From Variovorax paradoxus (GTDB lineage Bacteria; Pseudomonadota; Gammaproteobacteria; Burkholderiales; Burkholderiaceae_C): a DNA stretch of 64,000 bases. The notes under the pieces were generated by a model, which was not told the origin of the DNA, did not search any database, and saw only the letters and a program-made list of their open reading frames with translations. The DNA lies in the NCBI RefSeq assembly GCF_009755665.1, contig NZ_CP046622.1, positions 62,001 through 126,000 of the forward strand, written 5' to 3'. A program made the position numbers and the translations under genes. Shown here piece after piece: positions 7,830 through 16,120 of the stretch; position 1 is the first letter of the stretch; each line of letters opens with the position of its first letter.

Positions 7830-8606
7830 TCAGGGAATCGCGTCGATCACTAGCTTCTTGCCGTCGAGGCGTATTTGCGCGGGCTTGCCAAGCACGGGGT
7901 CGGGCAGCGGCACTTCGTTGGTGCGGTAGATGCCCGCAATGGCCACCAGCTGCGCTTCCATGCAGGTCGAGAAGATGCGCGCCTCGGTGTTGCCGCGGGC
8001 GCCGGCAATCGCCTTGCCTCGCAGCGGTGCATACACATGCACGTTGCCGTCGGCGATGACTTCGGCGCCAAAGCTCACCACCGCGGTCACCACCACGTCG
8101 CCGCCGCGAGCGTAGACCTGCTGGCCAGAGCGCAGCGGCTTGTCGATCACGAGCGTGCCGTTGGCGGGCACCGGTACTTCGCGCACGATTTGCGGGGCCT
8201 CGCTGGCGGGCGCTGGGGCTGCGGCCGGCGGTGCGGGGGAACGCGGCGCGGGCGCCACCGGCATCGCCGTCAACGAGAGGCCGGCCGCGCGGGCCGCGGC
8301 ATTCTGGGCGTCGTTGCCCCCGCGCACCGCAATGGGTTGCGTCTGGTGGCGCGCCAAGAGGCCGCGCAGCGCCGCAAAGTCGAGCTCGGCGGGTTCCTCA
8401 CCGCTCTCTTCGTCGGGCTGGAGCTGCGAGAGGTCGATGACCACCGGCTCCTGCTCGAAGAAATCGGGCGAGTCGGCCAGTTGCGCATCGAGTGCCTCGG
8501 CCAGCACGGCCAGGTCGGCCGTCTTGAGGATCACTGCAATCAGCGGCAGCGTGGCGCTTTTGAATTCGAAAACCGCCTTGGTGCGCGCGGCGGAGACATC
8601 GGCCAT
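7830..8606 (-). CDS. minC: septum site-determining protein MinC
   Basis: A 258-residue FtsZ assembly inhibitor. The N-terminal domain (residues 1-110) contains FEFKSATLPL and an EPVVIDLSQL strand. A Pro/Ala-rich linker (about 135-165) leads to the C-terminal beta-helix with IDKPLRSGQQVYA, GDVVV and GNVHVYAPLRGKA, which binds MinD and FtsZ. The start at 8606 fits the family; the frame continues upstream. The gene begins the min operon, 58 bases before minD. Confidence 0.96.
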   Translation of the reverse strand: MADVSAARTKAVFEFKSATLPLIAVILKTADLAVLAEALDAQLADSPDFFEQEPVVIDLSQLQPDEESGEEPAELDFAALRGLLARHQTQPIAVRGGNDAQNAAARAAGLSLTAMPVAPAPRSPAPPAAAPAPASEAPQIVREVPVPANGTLVIDKPLRSGQQVYARGGDVVVTAVVSFGAEVIADGNVHVYAPLRGKAIAGARGNTEARIFSTCMEAQLVAIAGIYRTNEVPLPDPVLGKPAQIRLDGKKLVIDAIP

Positions 8607-8655
8607 TGGAAAACGTCGGTGCGAAAAGCGTTGGAGTCTAACGGGCGCGGGCTTC

Positions 8656-8672
8656 GGGCCGGCGACCGGCCC
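8656..8672. other. GC-rich hairpin between the permease and minC
   Basis: GGGCCGG / CGA / CCGGCCC is a perfect 7-base stem. It lies after the permease stop and 50 bases before the minC start, both on the minus strand. It lacks a T-run, so it is not a classical terminator. It may separate the two transcripts or sit in the minC leader. Confidence 0.4.
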
Positions 8673-8727
8673 CCGCATCAATCACCCGCAACAACACTTC
8701 TTGCACGGCGTTTCACTTTCACTGCGC

Positions 8728-10014
8728 TCAGGCGTTGCGCGATCGGCCCAGCAGTGCGTAAAGAATGATCGCACCGAAAGTGGCGGTTCCGATGCCGCCC
8801 AGAGCGAAGTCGCCGAACTTCAAGGTGAAGTCGGCGGTGCCGATGATCAGCGTGATCGCGGCCACGATGAGGTTCTTGTTCTGCGAGAAGTCGACCCGGT
8901 TGTCGACCCAGATCTTGGCGCCCGCAATGGCAATGAGGCCGAACACCACGATGCTCACGCCGCCCATCACCGGCAGCGGAATCGCCTGGATCAGCGCGCC
9001 GAACTTGGGGCTGAAGCCCAGCACCAGCGCAATGACCGCGGCCACCACGAACACCGCCGTTGAATAGATGCGCGTGGCCGCCATCACACCGATGTTCTCG
9101 GCATAGGTGGTCACGCCCGTGCCGCCGGCGGCGCCGCTCACCACTGTGGCAATGCCGTCGCCGATGAACGCGCGGCCGATGTAGGGGTCGAGGTTGCGGC
9201 CCGTCATGGCGGTGACGGCCTTCAGGTGGCCAAGGTTTTCCGCCACCAGGATGATCGCCACCGGTGCAATCAGCAGCATGGCATTGGCCGTGAACACAGG
9301 CGCGGTGAAGGTCGGCAGGCCGAACCACGCCGCGTTGGCAATGCCGCTCAGGTCCACCGGCTTGCCCAGGCCCATGCCGTTGGTAAGCGCCGCATAAATC
9401 ACGGTGGCCAGGATCAGCCCGACCAGGATCAGCAGGCGCTGCAGCATGCCGCGCGTGAACACCGCCACCAGCCCCACGCAAAGAAAGGTCATGGCCTGCA
9501 TCCAGGCGTCGAAGTTGCCGGCCGCCATGTTCTTGACCGGCACGCTTGCCAGGTTGAGCCCGATCACCGCCACCACCGCACCGGTAACCACCGGCGGCAT
9601 GAAGCGTTCGATCCACCCCGTGCCCACGGCCTGCACGATCGCGCCGATAAGGATGTAGATCACCCCGCAGGCCACGATGCCGCCCAGCGCCACTGCAATG
9701 TTGGCGTTCGGCCCCTTGCCCGCATAGCCGGTGGCCGCAATGACCACGCCGATGAAGGCGAAGCTGGAGCCCAGGTAGCTGGGTACCTTGCCGCCCGTCA
9801 CCAGGAAGAAGATGAGCGTGCCGATGCCGCTCATGAGAATCGCGATGTTCGGATTGAAGCCCATGAGGATGGGCGCCAGCACCGTGGCGCCGAACATCGC
9901 AATGACGTGCTGCACGCCCATGGCGCCGGTCTGCAGCCAGGGCAGGCGTTCGTCGGGCGCGACCACGCTGCCCTCGGTGGCGGCGACTTCGCGCCAGCTG
10001 AATAGATTGCTCAT
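8728..10014 (-). CDS. uracil/pyrimidine permease, NCS2 family (RutG/UraA-like)
   Basis: A 428-residue inner-membrane transporter with about 12-14 hydrophobic segments. The N-terminal block (VVAPDERLPW, then GVQHVIAMFGATVLAP) and the nucleobase-binding region (VILVAENLGHLKAV, GGTGVTTYAENIGVM) are typical of NCS2 permeases and look most like RutG. It would import uracil or a related base by proton symport. No rut or pyrimidine gene is adjacent, so the substrate is family inference. Confidence 0.92.
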   Translation of the reverse strand: MSNLFSWREVAATEGSVVAPDERLPWLQTGAMGVQHVIAMFGATVLAPILMGFNPNIAILMSGIGTLIFFLVTGGKVPSYLGSSFAFIGVVIAATGYAGKGPNANIAVALGGIVACGVIYILIGAIVQAVGTGWIERFMPPVVTGAVVAVIGLNLASVPVKNMAAGNFDAWMQAMTFLCVGLVAVFTRGMLQRLLILVGLILATVIYAALTNGMGLGKPVDLSGIANAAWFGLPTFTAPVFTANAMLLIAPVAIILVAENLGHLKAVTAMTGRNLDPYIGRAFIGDGIATVVSGAAGGTGVTTYAENIGVMAATRIYSTAVFVVAAVIALVLGFSPKFGALIQAIPLPVMGGVSIVVFGLIAIAGAKIWVDNRVDFSQNKNLIVAAITLIIGTADFTLKFGDFALGGIGTATFGAIILYALLGRSRNA

Positions 10015-10082
10015 GAGTGGTTATCTCCTCGGTAGTTTTATGTGCCTTGTGGGCTTGTTCTGGCCGCTTTTATCGGCCCGCT

Positions 10083-10104
10083 GCCGCCCCGCGCGCCGGG
10101 CGGC
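10083..10104. other. GC-rich hairpin between thioesterase and permease
   Basis: GCCGCCC and GGGCGGC form a 7-base stem with an 8-base loop, between the thioesterase stop and the permease start (both minus strand). There is no T-run. It could be a weak terminator for the thioesterase gene or a leader structure of the permease mRNA. Confidence 0.35.
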
Positions 10105-10115
10105 TGTCTTGTTCG

Positions 10116-10538
10116 CTAGCGCGGCGGCAGCACCGCCATTGTGATGCGCGAGACGCAGGTCAGGTCGCCCGCGTCGTTGGTCATGTCGATCTGCCACACC
10201 TGCGTGGTGCGCCCGCGGTGCACCGGCCGTGCCGTGCCCGTGACCCAGCCGCTGGTGGCCGAGCGGATGTGGTTGGCGTTGATGTCCAGGCCCACGGCCC
10301 GGTCGCCCTCGGGCGCCGAATAGTGCGCGCCGCACGAGCCCAGCGTTTCGGCCAGCACCACCGACACCCCGCCGTGCAGGATGCCGTAGGGCTGGCGCGT
10401 GCGCTCGTCCACCGGCACGCGGGCGCGGATGAAGTCGTCGCCCACCTCCAGAAACTCCATGCCCAGCGTGGAAACGGCGGTGCCGATGTGGTTGCGGGTG
10501 AGCTCTTCGACCGAGATGTCTTTCTTCCAGATTCGCAT
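10116..10538 (-). CDS. PaaI/YdiI-type hotdog thioesterase
   Basis: A 140-residue single-domain hotdog protein. The helix motif HGGVSVVLAE (His55 to Glu64) carries the catalytic Glu of the PaaI/MenI branch, and GLDINANHIR and TSGWVTGTARPVHRG are the following strands. Such enzymes hydrolyse small aryl or acyl-CoA thioesters in the cytoplasm. The gene is divergent from the AsmA-like gene and upstream of the permease on the same strand, without obvious functional linkage. Confidence 0.9.
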   Translation of the reverse strand: MRIWKKDISVEELTRNHIGTAVSTLGMEFLEVGDDFIRARVPVDERTRQPYGILHGGVSVVLAETLGSCGAHYSAPEGDRAVGLDINANHIRSATSGWVTGTARPVHRGRTTQVWQIDMTNDAGDLTCVSRITMAVLPPR

Positions 10539-10622
10539 TCGTTTTCTCCGGTACGGATGTTCTGGAAACTATAGCGATGGCGGCTGACAATGGCAGTCTC
10601 CTTTGCGTGCTAACTTGCTGCG

Positions 10623-11963
10623 ATGAAGCGCCCTTTCAGACTCTGGCTTGCCGGCATTGCCGCGGTCCTGCTGCTCGGAGCCGGGGGGCTGGTGTGGGTG
10701 GTAAGCACCCGCTTGCCCAGCGACGAAGAGGTGGCGGTCCGGATTTCCGAAGCCTTCGAAAAGCGCTTCGGCGTTGGCCTGAAGGTGGGCGGTGCGCATT
10801 GGGCGCTGCTTCCGGCGCCCGTGCTCGTGCTTTCCAACGTCGCTACCGATCAGCCCCGCCCGATCACGCTGCGCCGCATCACCCTCCAGTTCAAGCTAGG
10901 TGAGCTGCTGCGCCGCGTCGTCGCCCTCGACGAGGCCGAGATCGAAAGCCTGGTGCTGCCGCGCGAATCGTTCCGCGCATTTCGCGGCAAGGAGCCCAAG
11001 CCGAAGGAAGCCGGCAACATTGTCGCGCTGCCCTCTCCTTGGACGCTCGCGCCCGTGCCGCTCGAAAAGCTGCGCTGGCGCGACGTGGTCTGGATCGACC
11101 GGCGCGATATTGCGCTGGCCTATGACGGCGAGATCAGCTTCGATGCCAACTGGCGCCCGCGCCAGGCGCGCCTCGAACGCGCCGGCGCATCGCCTCCCGC
11201 CCGGCTGCGCCTGGACCGCGCCGCGGCAGGACAGGACCGGTGGCGCACCCGCATCGACGTGGGCGGCGGCACGTGGAACGGTGTCACTCTGCTGGAAACG
11301 CTGCCGGAAGACAGGCTGCGCGTATCGGCCGAACTCGAGCCGCGCCAGATCGACCTCGAAGGCCTGGTGCAAGCCTTCGGCCGGCGCACGGCGGTCGTCG
11401 GCAAGGTTTCCGGCTTTTCCACGCTGGTGGCCGAGGCCGGCGACCTGGGCGGGCTGATCCGCGGCATGCGCTCCCGCACCACCTTTTCGGTCCGCCCCGC
11501 CACGCTCACCGGGCTGGACCTGGCCAAGACGGTGCTCACCGCGGGTACCGAGCGCAGCGGCACCACGCCGCTCGACGAGCTCACGGGCACTCTCGAAACG
11601 CAGGGCACCGAAGACGGCATCGTGCTGCGCTACACCAACCTCAAGGCGCGCTCCGGGGTACTTACCGCCAGCGGCAACCTGCGGTTCTTCAACCGCAAGC
11701 TGGACGGCGAGCTGGCGGTCGATATCGTCGACGGCGTGGTCGGCATGCCGCTCAAGATCGGCGGCACCGCCAGCGACCCACAGATTTCCCTGACCGGCGG
11801 TGCGCTGGCCGGCGCCGCGGTCGGCACCGCGGTGCTGCCGGGCGTGGGCACGGCCATCGGCGCGCGCGTGGGGCAGCAGGTGGAAAAGCTGTTCGGCGCG
11901 GAGACACCCACCAAAAAGGCGGCGCCTGCGCCACGGAAGCCGGGCGTCACGCCAGCTCGTTGA
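10623..11963 (+). CDS. AsmA-like membrane-anchored periplasmic protein
   Basis: A 446-residue protein with an N-terminal membrane anchor (LWLAGIAAVLLLGAGGLVWV) and a long periplasmic part of beta-strand character. The end resembles the AsmA C-terminus: a strand-rich block (GNLRFFNRKLDGELAVDI), then GTASDPQISLTGGA, then a Gly/Ala-rich hydrophobic tail. AsmA-type proteins are linked to outer-membrane lipid transport and assembly. The end overlaps the convergent amidohydrolase gene by 17 bases. Confidence 0.75.
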   Translation: MKRPFRLWLAGIAAVLLLGAGGLVWVVSTRLPSDEEVAVRISEAFEKRFGVGLKVGGAHWALLPAPVLVLSNVATDQPRPITLRRITLQFKLGELLRRVVALDEAEIESLVLPRESFRAFRGKEPKPKEAGNIVALPSPWTLAPVPLEKLRWRDVVWIDRRDIALAYDGEISFDANWRPRQARLERAGASPPARLRLDRAAAGQDRWRTRIDVGGGTWNGVTLLETLPEDRLRVSAELEPRQIDLEGLVQAFGRRTAVVGKVSGFSTLVAEAGDLGGLIRGMRSRTTFSVRPATLTGLDLAKTVLTAGTERSGTTPLDELTGTLETQGTEDGIVLRYTNLKARSGVLTASGNLRFFNRKLDGELAVDIVDGVVGMPLKIGGTASDPQISLTGGALAGAAVGTAVLPGVGTAIGARVGQQVEKLFGAETPTKKAAPAPRKPGVTPAR

Positions 11964-13194
11964 ACTGGATCACACCCTCCTTCATGACCAGCGGAATGCG
12001 CTCGCCTTGCCCCAGCAGGCACGAGACGTCGCGCAGCGGATTGCCGTCGACCACCAGGAGGTCGGCCAGCGCACCCGGCACCAGGCGGCCCAGCCGGTCT
12101 GGCATGCCCAGCACTTCGGCGCCGATCACGGTGGCACTGGCGATGGCCTCGGCCGGCGACAACACCTCGGCACGCAGGCGGAACTCGTCGCTCTGCAGCC
12201 GCTGCGATTCGCCCAGCAGGTCCGAGCCGAAGCCCATCTTCACGCCGGCCGCCTTGTAGATCTCCAGCGAGCGCAGGCCGGCCTCGCGCACGTCGGCCAC
12301 CTTGGCGACGCTTTCCTTCGGCAGGCCAAAGCTCTCGCCTTCATTGGCCAGCGCGTCGTAGGTGACCAGCGTCGGCACCGCGAAGGCGGCCATTTGCGCC
12401 ATGAGCGCCGCCGTGGGCGCGTCCACCAGATTGCCGTGCTCGATGGTGCGCACACCGCAGCGCACGGCCCGGGCAATGGCCTCTGCGGTGTAGGCGTGGG
12501 CCAGCACATAGGTGCCGCGTGCCCGCGCTTCCTCGACGATGGCGCGGATCTCATCCTCGCTGTAGCCGAAAGCGCCCACCGGGTCGGTCGGCGAGGCCAC
12601 GCCGCCCGAGGCCATGATCTTGATCTGGTCCGCGCCCATCTGCAGTTCTTCGCGCACGGCCCGGCGCACCGCGTCGACCCCGTCGACCACGCGTGCCAGC
12701 GCGCCCACCCGCACGCAGGTCGGACAGGGGCCGTTGGGGTCGAGAAAGTCGGAGCGCGCCCGCATGTCGCCGTGACCGCCCGTCTGGCTCAGCGCGCGGC
12801 CCGAGACGAACAGGCGCGGGCCCTGGGCCAGCCCGGATTCGACCGCCTGCTTGAACGCAAACCCCGCACCGCCGGCATCGCGTACGGTGGTGAACCCGCG
12901 TCGCAGCATGCCGCGCAGCATGGACACGCTGCGCAGCGTAATGAGCACGTTCGGCATGTGCACCTGCCGCGAGAGATTGAGCTCCACCGCGACCACGTGC
13001 ACGTGCAGGTCGATCAGGCCGGGCATCAGCGTCTTGCCCTTCAGGTCGATGACCCGCGCTGCCTTGCTCTGCAGCGGCTTGTCGGAGACCTCGCGCACCA
13101 CGCCGTCTTCCACCAGCACGTCGTGCCCTTCCATCAGTTCGCCGCGTAGCGGATCGAGCAGGTAGGCGTTCTTGAAAAGCACCGTGTTCGTCAT
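11947..13194 (-). CDS. metal-dependent amidohydrolase
   Basis: A 415-residue TIM-barrel amidohydrolase of the imidazolonepropionase/Xaa-Pro-dipeptidase-like branch. Metal ligands are visible: HVH (His64, His66), Lys192 in IKIMASGG (probably carbamylated), His233, His253 and Asp325 (GFGSD). The terminal strands (residues 1-60 and 370-415) form the composite domain, with GALADLLVVDG. It would cleave an amide, lactam or ester imported by the adjacent MFS transporter. Its start overlaps the stop of the GAF gene by four bases. Confidence 0.9.
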   Translation of the reverse strand: MTNTVLFKNAYLLDPLRGELMEGHDVLVEDGVVREVSDKPLQSKAARVIDLKGKTLMPGLIDLHVHVVAVELNLSRQVHMPNVLITLRSVSMLRGMLRRGFTTVRDAGGAGFAFKQAVESGLAQGPRLFVSGRALSQTGGHGDMRARSDFLDPNGPCPTCVRVGALARVVDGVDAVRRAVREELQMGADQIKIMASGGVASPTDPVGAFGYSEDEIRAIVEEARARGTYVLAHAYTAEAIARAVRCGVRTIEHGNLVDAPTAALMAQMAAFAVPTLVTYDALANEGESFGLPKESVAKVADVREAGLRSLEIYKAAGVKMGFGSDLLGESQRLQSDEFRLRAEVLSPAEAIASATVIGAEVLGMPDRLGRLVPGALADLLVVDGNPLRDVSCLLGQGERIPLVMKEGVIQFNELA

Positions 13195-13700
13195 GCCCTG
13201 GACTCCTTGCTGTGTTGCGCCATCACGGCGGGCACCGCCAGTTGCGCGAACACGCGCGCGAGCTCGACATGCCCGGTGCCGTACCAGTTCTCTTCATGCA
13301 GCATGTTGAGCGTGCCCAGTGTTTCGCCGCGCCAGCGCAGCGGAATGTTCAGCACGCTGCGGCAGCCCAGCGAAACGATGAGTTCGTGGTCGTAGAAAAC
13401 GTCGCGCAGGTCGTCGGCGTTGCGGCCGATGTAAGGCAGGCCGCGCTGCATTACCTGCTGCATCCACGGTGAATCGGTAACCGGCTTGCGCCCGCCCACC
13501 GGGTAGGCCTCGCGCATGTTGGTGTACACGCGCTCCGACTCTCGCGCCTCCCGGTGGTGCACCAGGATGGTGAAGAGCCGGTGGCCGATGGTTGCGGCCA
13601 CAGCCTTGTCGAGCGCGCCGAAGGTGGCCTGGGGTTGCTGCGTGTCGGCGTGCGCGCGTGCGACGACCGACAGCGATTCATCGAGAAGCTTGGGTTGCAT
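13191..13700 (-). CDS. stand-alone GAF-domain protein
   Basis: A 169-residue protein that is essentially one GAF domain. Typical elements include FTILVHH, a WMQQVMQRGLPYI helix, GCRSVLNIPLRWRGETLGTLNM and ARVFAQLAVPAVMAQ at the end. No output domain is present. It is encoded between an MFS transporter and an amidohydrolase and overlaps the latter by four bases. It may sense or bind the pathway substrate; a catalytic role cannot be excluded. Confidence 0.8.
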   Translation of the reverse strand: MQPKLLDESLSVVARAHADTQQPQATFGALDKAVAATIGHRLFTILVHHREARESERVYTNMREAYPVGGRKPVTDSPWMQQVMQRGLPYIGRNADDLRDVFYDHELIVSLGCRSVLNIPLRWRGETLGTLNMLHEENWYGTGHVELARVFAQLAVPAVMAQHSKESRA

Positions 13701-13712
13701 GGATGTCTTGTG

Positions 13713-15080
13713 TCAGGAAAGTTCGGCTGCCGCAATGTCTTCGAGCGAGCGGCCACGTGTCGGAATGCCCATGAAGGTGACGGCCGCCGCGCCCAGCAGC
13801 AGCACTGCCGTGGTCATGCCGAACACGCCCGCAAAGCCCAGCGCCGGATAGATAAAGCCCACCAAGATCGGCGCCGTGATGCCTCCGATGCGCCCGATGG
13901 CCGACGCCAAGCCCGAGCCCGTTGCTCGCACCTGGGTCGGAAACACCTCTGGTGTGTAGGCATAGACACCCGCGTAGGTGCCGTTCATGAAGAAGGACAG
14001 CAGAACGCCTGCCGCCATGATCTGAGCGTCGCTGTGCGTAAAGGCCAGCCCCAGCGCAGAGATGCCGCCCAGCAGCATGTAGCTCACGATGGTGGCTTGC
14101 CGGCCGATCTTCTCGTTGAGCCATGCGGCCGAGAAGTAGCCCGGAATCTGCGCGAGGTAGATCACGAGCGAGTAGCCGAAGCTCTTGGTGATCGTCATGC
14201 CGTTCTGGATCAGAAGGCTGGGAATCCAGGTGAAGAACGAGTAGTAGCTGAAGGTGATCGCCAGCCACATCAGCCAGGTCATGGTGCTGATGCGGATGAG
14301 CTTGCGGGAAACCAGCGTGGCGTAGTTCTTCAACAGGCTGCCGCGGCTGTTGCTGGGCGGCGGCGCGGCCACGTCTTCCGCGTTGAGCGCGGGCAACGCA
14401 AGGCCGCGCTCCACCGTCTCGGACTCCATCGCGTCGACGATGGTTTCGGCTTCGGCCTGCCGGCCCTGGCTTTCGAGCCAGCGCGGCGATTCGGGCAGTG
14501 CGCGCCGCCACCACAACAGCAGCAGCACCGGCATCGCGGTAATGAAGATGACGATGCGCCATCCTTGCGGATGCGCCGGCACGATGAAGTAGCCCAGCAG
14601 CGCCGCCGCGACGAAGCCGAACGAGAAGAAGCCCGCGAGTGCGCCGGTGAAAGTGCCCCGGTAGCGGCGCGCCACGAACTCCGAAAGGTAGGGCGCAATG
14701 ATCGCGCTCTCGGCACCTGCGCCGAAGCCGGCCACGATGCGCAGCGCAAGGAACACCGTCCAGCTGTCGACCATGCCGCTGAAGAGCGATGCCACGCAGT
14801 AGATCGCCAGCGCCGACATCATGACCACGCGCCGCCCGAACAGGTCTCCGCAGGTGCCGGACGCGAGCGCACCGAAGAAGAAGCCGATGAAGTTCGCGCT
14901 TGCCAGCACGCCTATCTGCACGCTGCTGAGCCCCCATTCGGTGCGCAGCACCGGCAGTACGAAGGCGATTACCGCGGCGTCCATTGCGTCGAAGGTGTAG
15001 CCCAGCCCTCCCATCATGAGCAGCCGGCGGTGAAAACCGGAGAAGGGCAGGCGCTCGATACGAGCCGACAGCATGGTCAT
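13713..15080 (-). CDS. MFS transporter, aromatic-acid/sugar porter type
   Basis: A 455-residue transporter with 12 predicted membrane segments. The loop 2-3 signature is present as GDLFGRRVV and the symporter-type elements include GFGAGAESAI and PESPRWLESQGR. The loop 8-9 signature is NEKIGRQ. It resembles the AAHS/sugar-porter families that import organic acids by proton symport. A ribosome site (AGGGA) supports the start. It is the first gene of a three-gene unit and is divergent from a LysR regulator. Confidence 0.92.
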   Translation of the reverse strand: MTMLSARIERLPFSGFHRRLLMMGGLGYTFDAMDAAVIAFVLPVLRTEWGLSSVQIGVLASANFIGFFFGALASGTCGDLFGRRVVMMSALAIYCVASLFSGMVDSWTVFLALRIVAGFGAGAESAIIAPYLSEFVARRYRGTFTGALAGFFSFGFVAAALLGYFIVPAHPQGWRIVIFITAMPVLLLLWWRRALPESPRWLESQGRQAEAETIVDAMESETVERGLALPALNAEDVAAPPPSNSRGSLLKNYATLVSRKLIRISTMTWLMWLAITFSYYSFFTWIPSLLIQNGMTITKSFGYSLVIYLAQIPGYFSAAWLNEKIGRQATIVSYMLLGGISALGLAFTHSDAQIMAAGVLLSFFMNGTYAGVYAYTPEVFPTQVRATGSGLASAIGRIGGITAPILVGFIYPALGFAGVFGMTTAVLLLGAAAVTFMGIPTRGRSLEDIAAAELS

Positions 15081-15140
15081 GTGAATCCCTCGACTTCGGT
15101 GGTAGTGCGATGAAGCGGCAGATCGTAGGATCGCGGGGAT

Positions 15141-15165
15141 ATCACGACAAATTTATACGTGTGAT
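15141..15165. promoter_or_regulatory. possible LysR-type site between MFS and LysR genes
   Basis: The 121-base divergent region holds an inverted repeat ATCAC / 15 bases / GTGAT and, overlapping it, two direct TTTATA copies (15152-15157, 15170-15175). This AT-rich patch is in the expected place for a LysR regulator controlling both directions. The exact box is uncertain. Confidence 0.35.
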
Positions 15166-15201
15166 TGTGTTTATAGATTCAGTGAATGGTCAGGCCGCAC
15201 A

Positions 15202-16119
15202 ATGAACTACCGCTCCGCCGATCTCAACCTGCTGAAGGTGTTCGAGGCCCTCATGACCGAAGGCAACGTCACACGCGCAGCCAGCAAGCTGTCGCTCACG
15301 CAGCCGGCGGTCAGCAATGCACTGCGCCGCTTGCGGGAAACCTTCGACGATGCGCTGTTCGTGCGCAGCGGCGCCGGCGTCAACCCGACTCGGCGGGCCA
15401 TCGACCTGTGGGAGCCGCTGTCGCAGTCGCTCCATGCGATTCGCGGCACGCTCGATGTAGAGCGCTTCGACGCCCTGCGCAGCACAGCCAGCATCAGCAT
15501 CGCGATGTCAGACTACGTGTCGGGCATCGTGGTGCCGCGGCTCGCCAGCAAGCTCAGCAAGGCGGCGCCGTCGATGCAGATCCATGCCATTCCCAACAGG
15601 CTGGTGGATTTCGACAAGGTGCTGGCTGACAACAAGGCCGACTTCGCGATCAGCGTCTACAACGAGGAAGTGCAGCGACCGGCATTTCTCAAGTCAAGGG
15701 CGCTGTGGTCGCCCGATTTCGTCTGCGTCATGCGCACCGGGCATTCACTGGCGCGTGCCGACAGGATCCCGCTGAAGAAATTCCTGGCGGCGCGCCACGT
15801 GGACGTGAGCCTGGTTGGCAAGACCACGCCCACCTACGACCTGTTCCTGCACAGCCGCGGGCTGCAACGCAACCTCGTCGCGACGGTGAACCACTATGGC
15901 GCGGCGTACGAGGTGGTGCGCCGTTCCGACCTGATCGCAGTGCTGCCGTGGTCCGAGAAGTTCGAGCCCGCGCGCCTGGCCGGCCTGCGCCGGATGCCGG
16001 TGCCGCTGGAGGCGCCGGCGCGCATCATCGAACTCTTCTGGCACCAGCGGCACGAGACCTCCGCGCTGCACCAGTGGCTGAAGAACACGCTGCTGGCGCT
16101 GTTCGAGCAGCCCTCGTGA
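15202..16119 (+). CDS. LysR-type transcriptional regulator
   Basis: A 305-residue regulator. The N-terminus (NLLKVFEALMTEGNVTRAAS, then TQPAVSNALRRLRE) is the NodD/LinR-like variant of the LysR winged helix. The effector domain starts near residue 95 (ASISIAMSDYV). It is divergent from the MFS/GAF/amidohydrolase genes, which it probably controls. Its stop lies one base from the stop of the feruloyl-CoA-synthase-like gene, to which it is convergent. Confidence 0.9.
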   Translation: MNYRSADLNLLKVFEALMTEGNVTRAASKLSLTQPAVSNALRRLRETFDDALFVRSGAGVNPTRRAIDLWEPLSQSLHAIRGTLDVERFDALRSTASISIAMSDYVSGIVVPRLASKLSKAAPSMQIHAIPNRLVDFDKVLADNKADFAISVYNEEVQRPAFLKSRALWSPDFVCVMRTGHSLARADRIPLKKFLAARHVDVSLVGKTTPTYDLFLHSRGLQRNLVATVNHYGAAYEVVRRSDLIAVLPWSEKFEPARLAGLRRMPVPLEAPARIIELFWHQRHETSALHQWLKNTLLALFEQPS

Positions 16120-16120
16120 T

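Noticed and set aside
8728..10014. A rut pyrimidine-degradation operon
   Set aside because: Only the RutG-like permease is present; no other rut gene flanks it.
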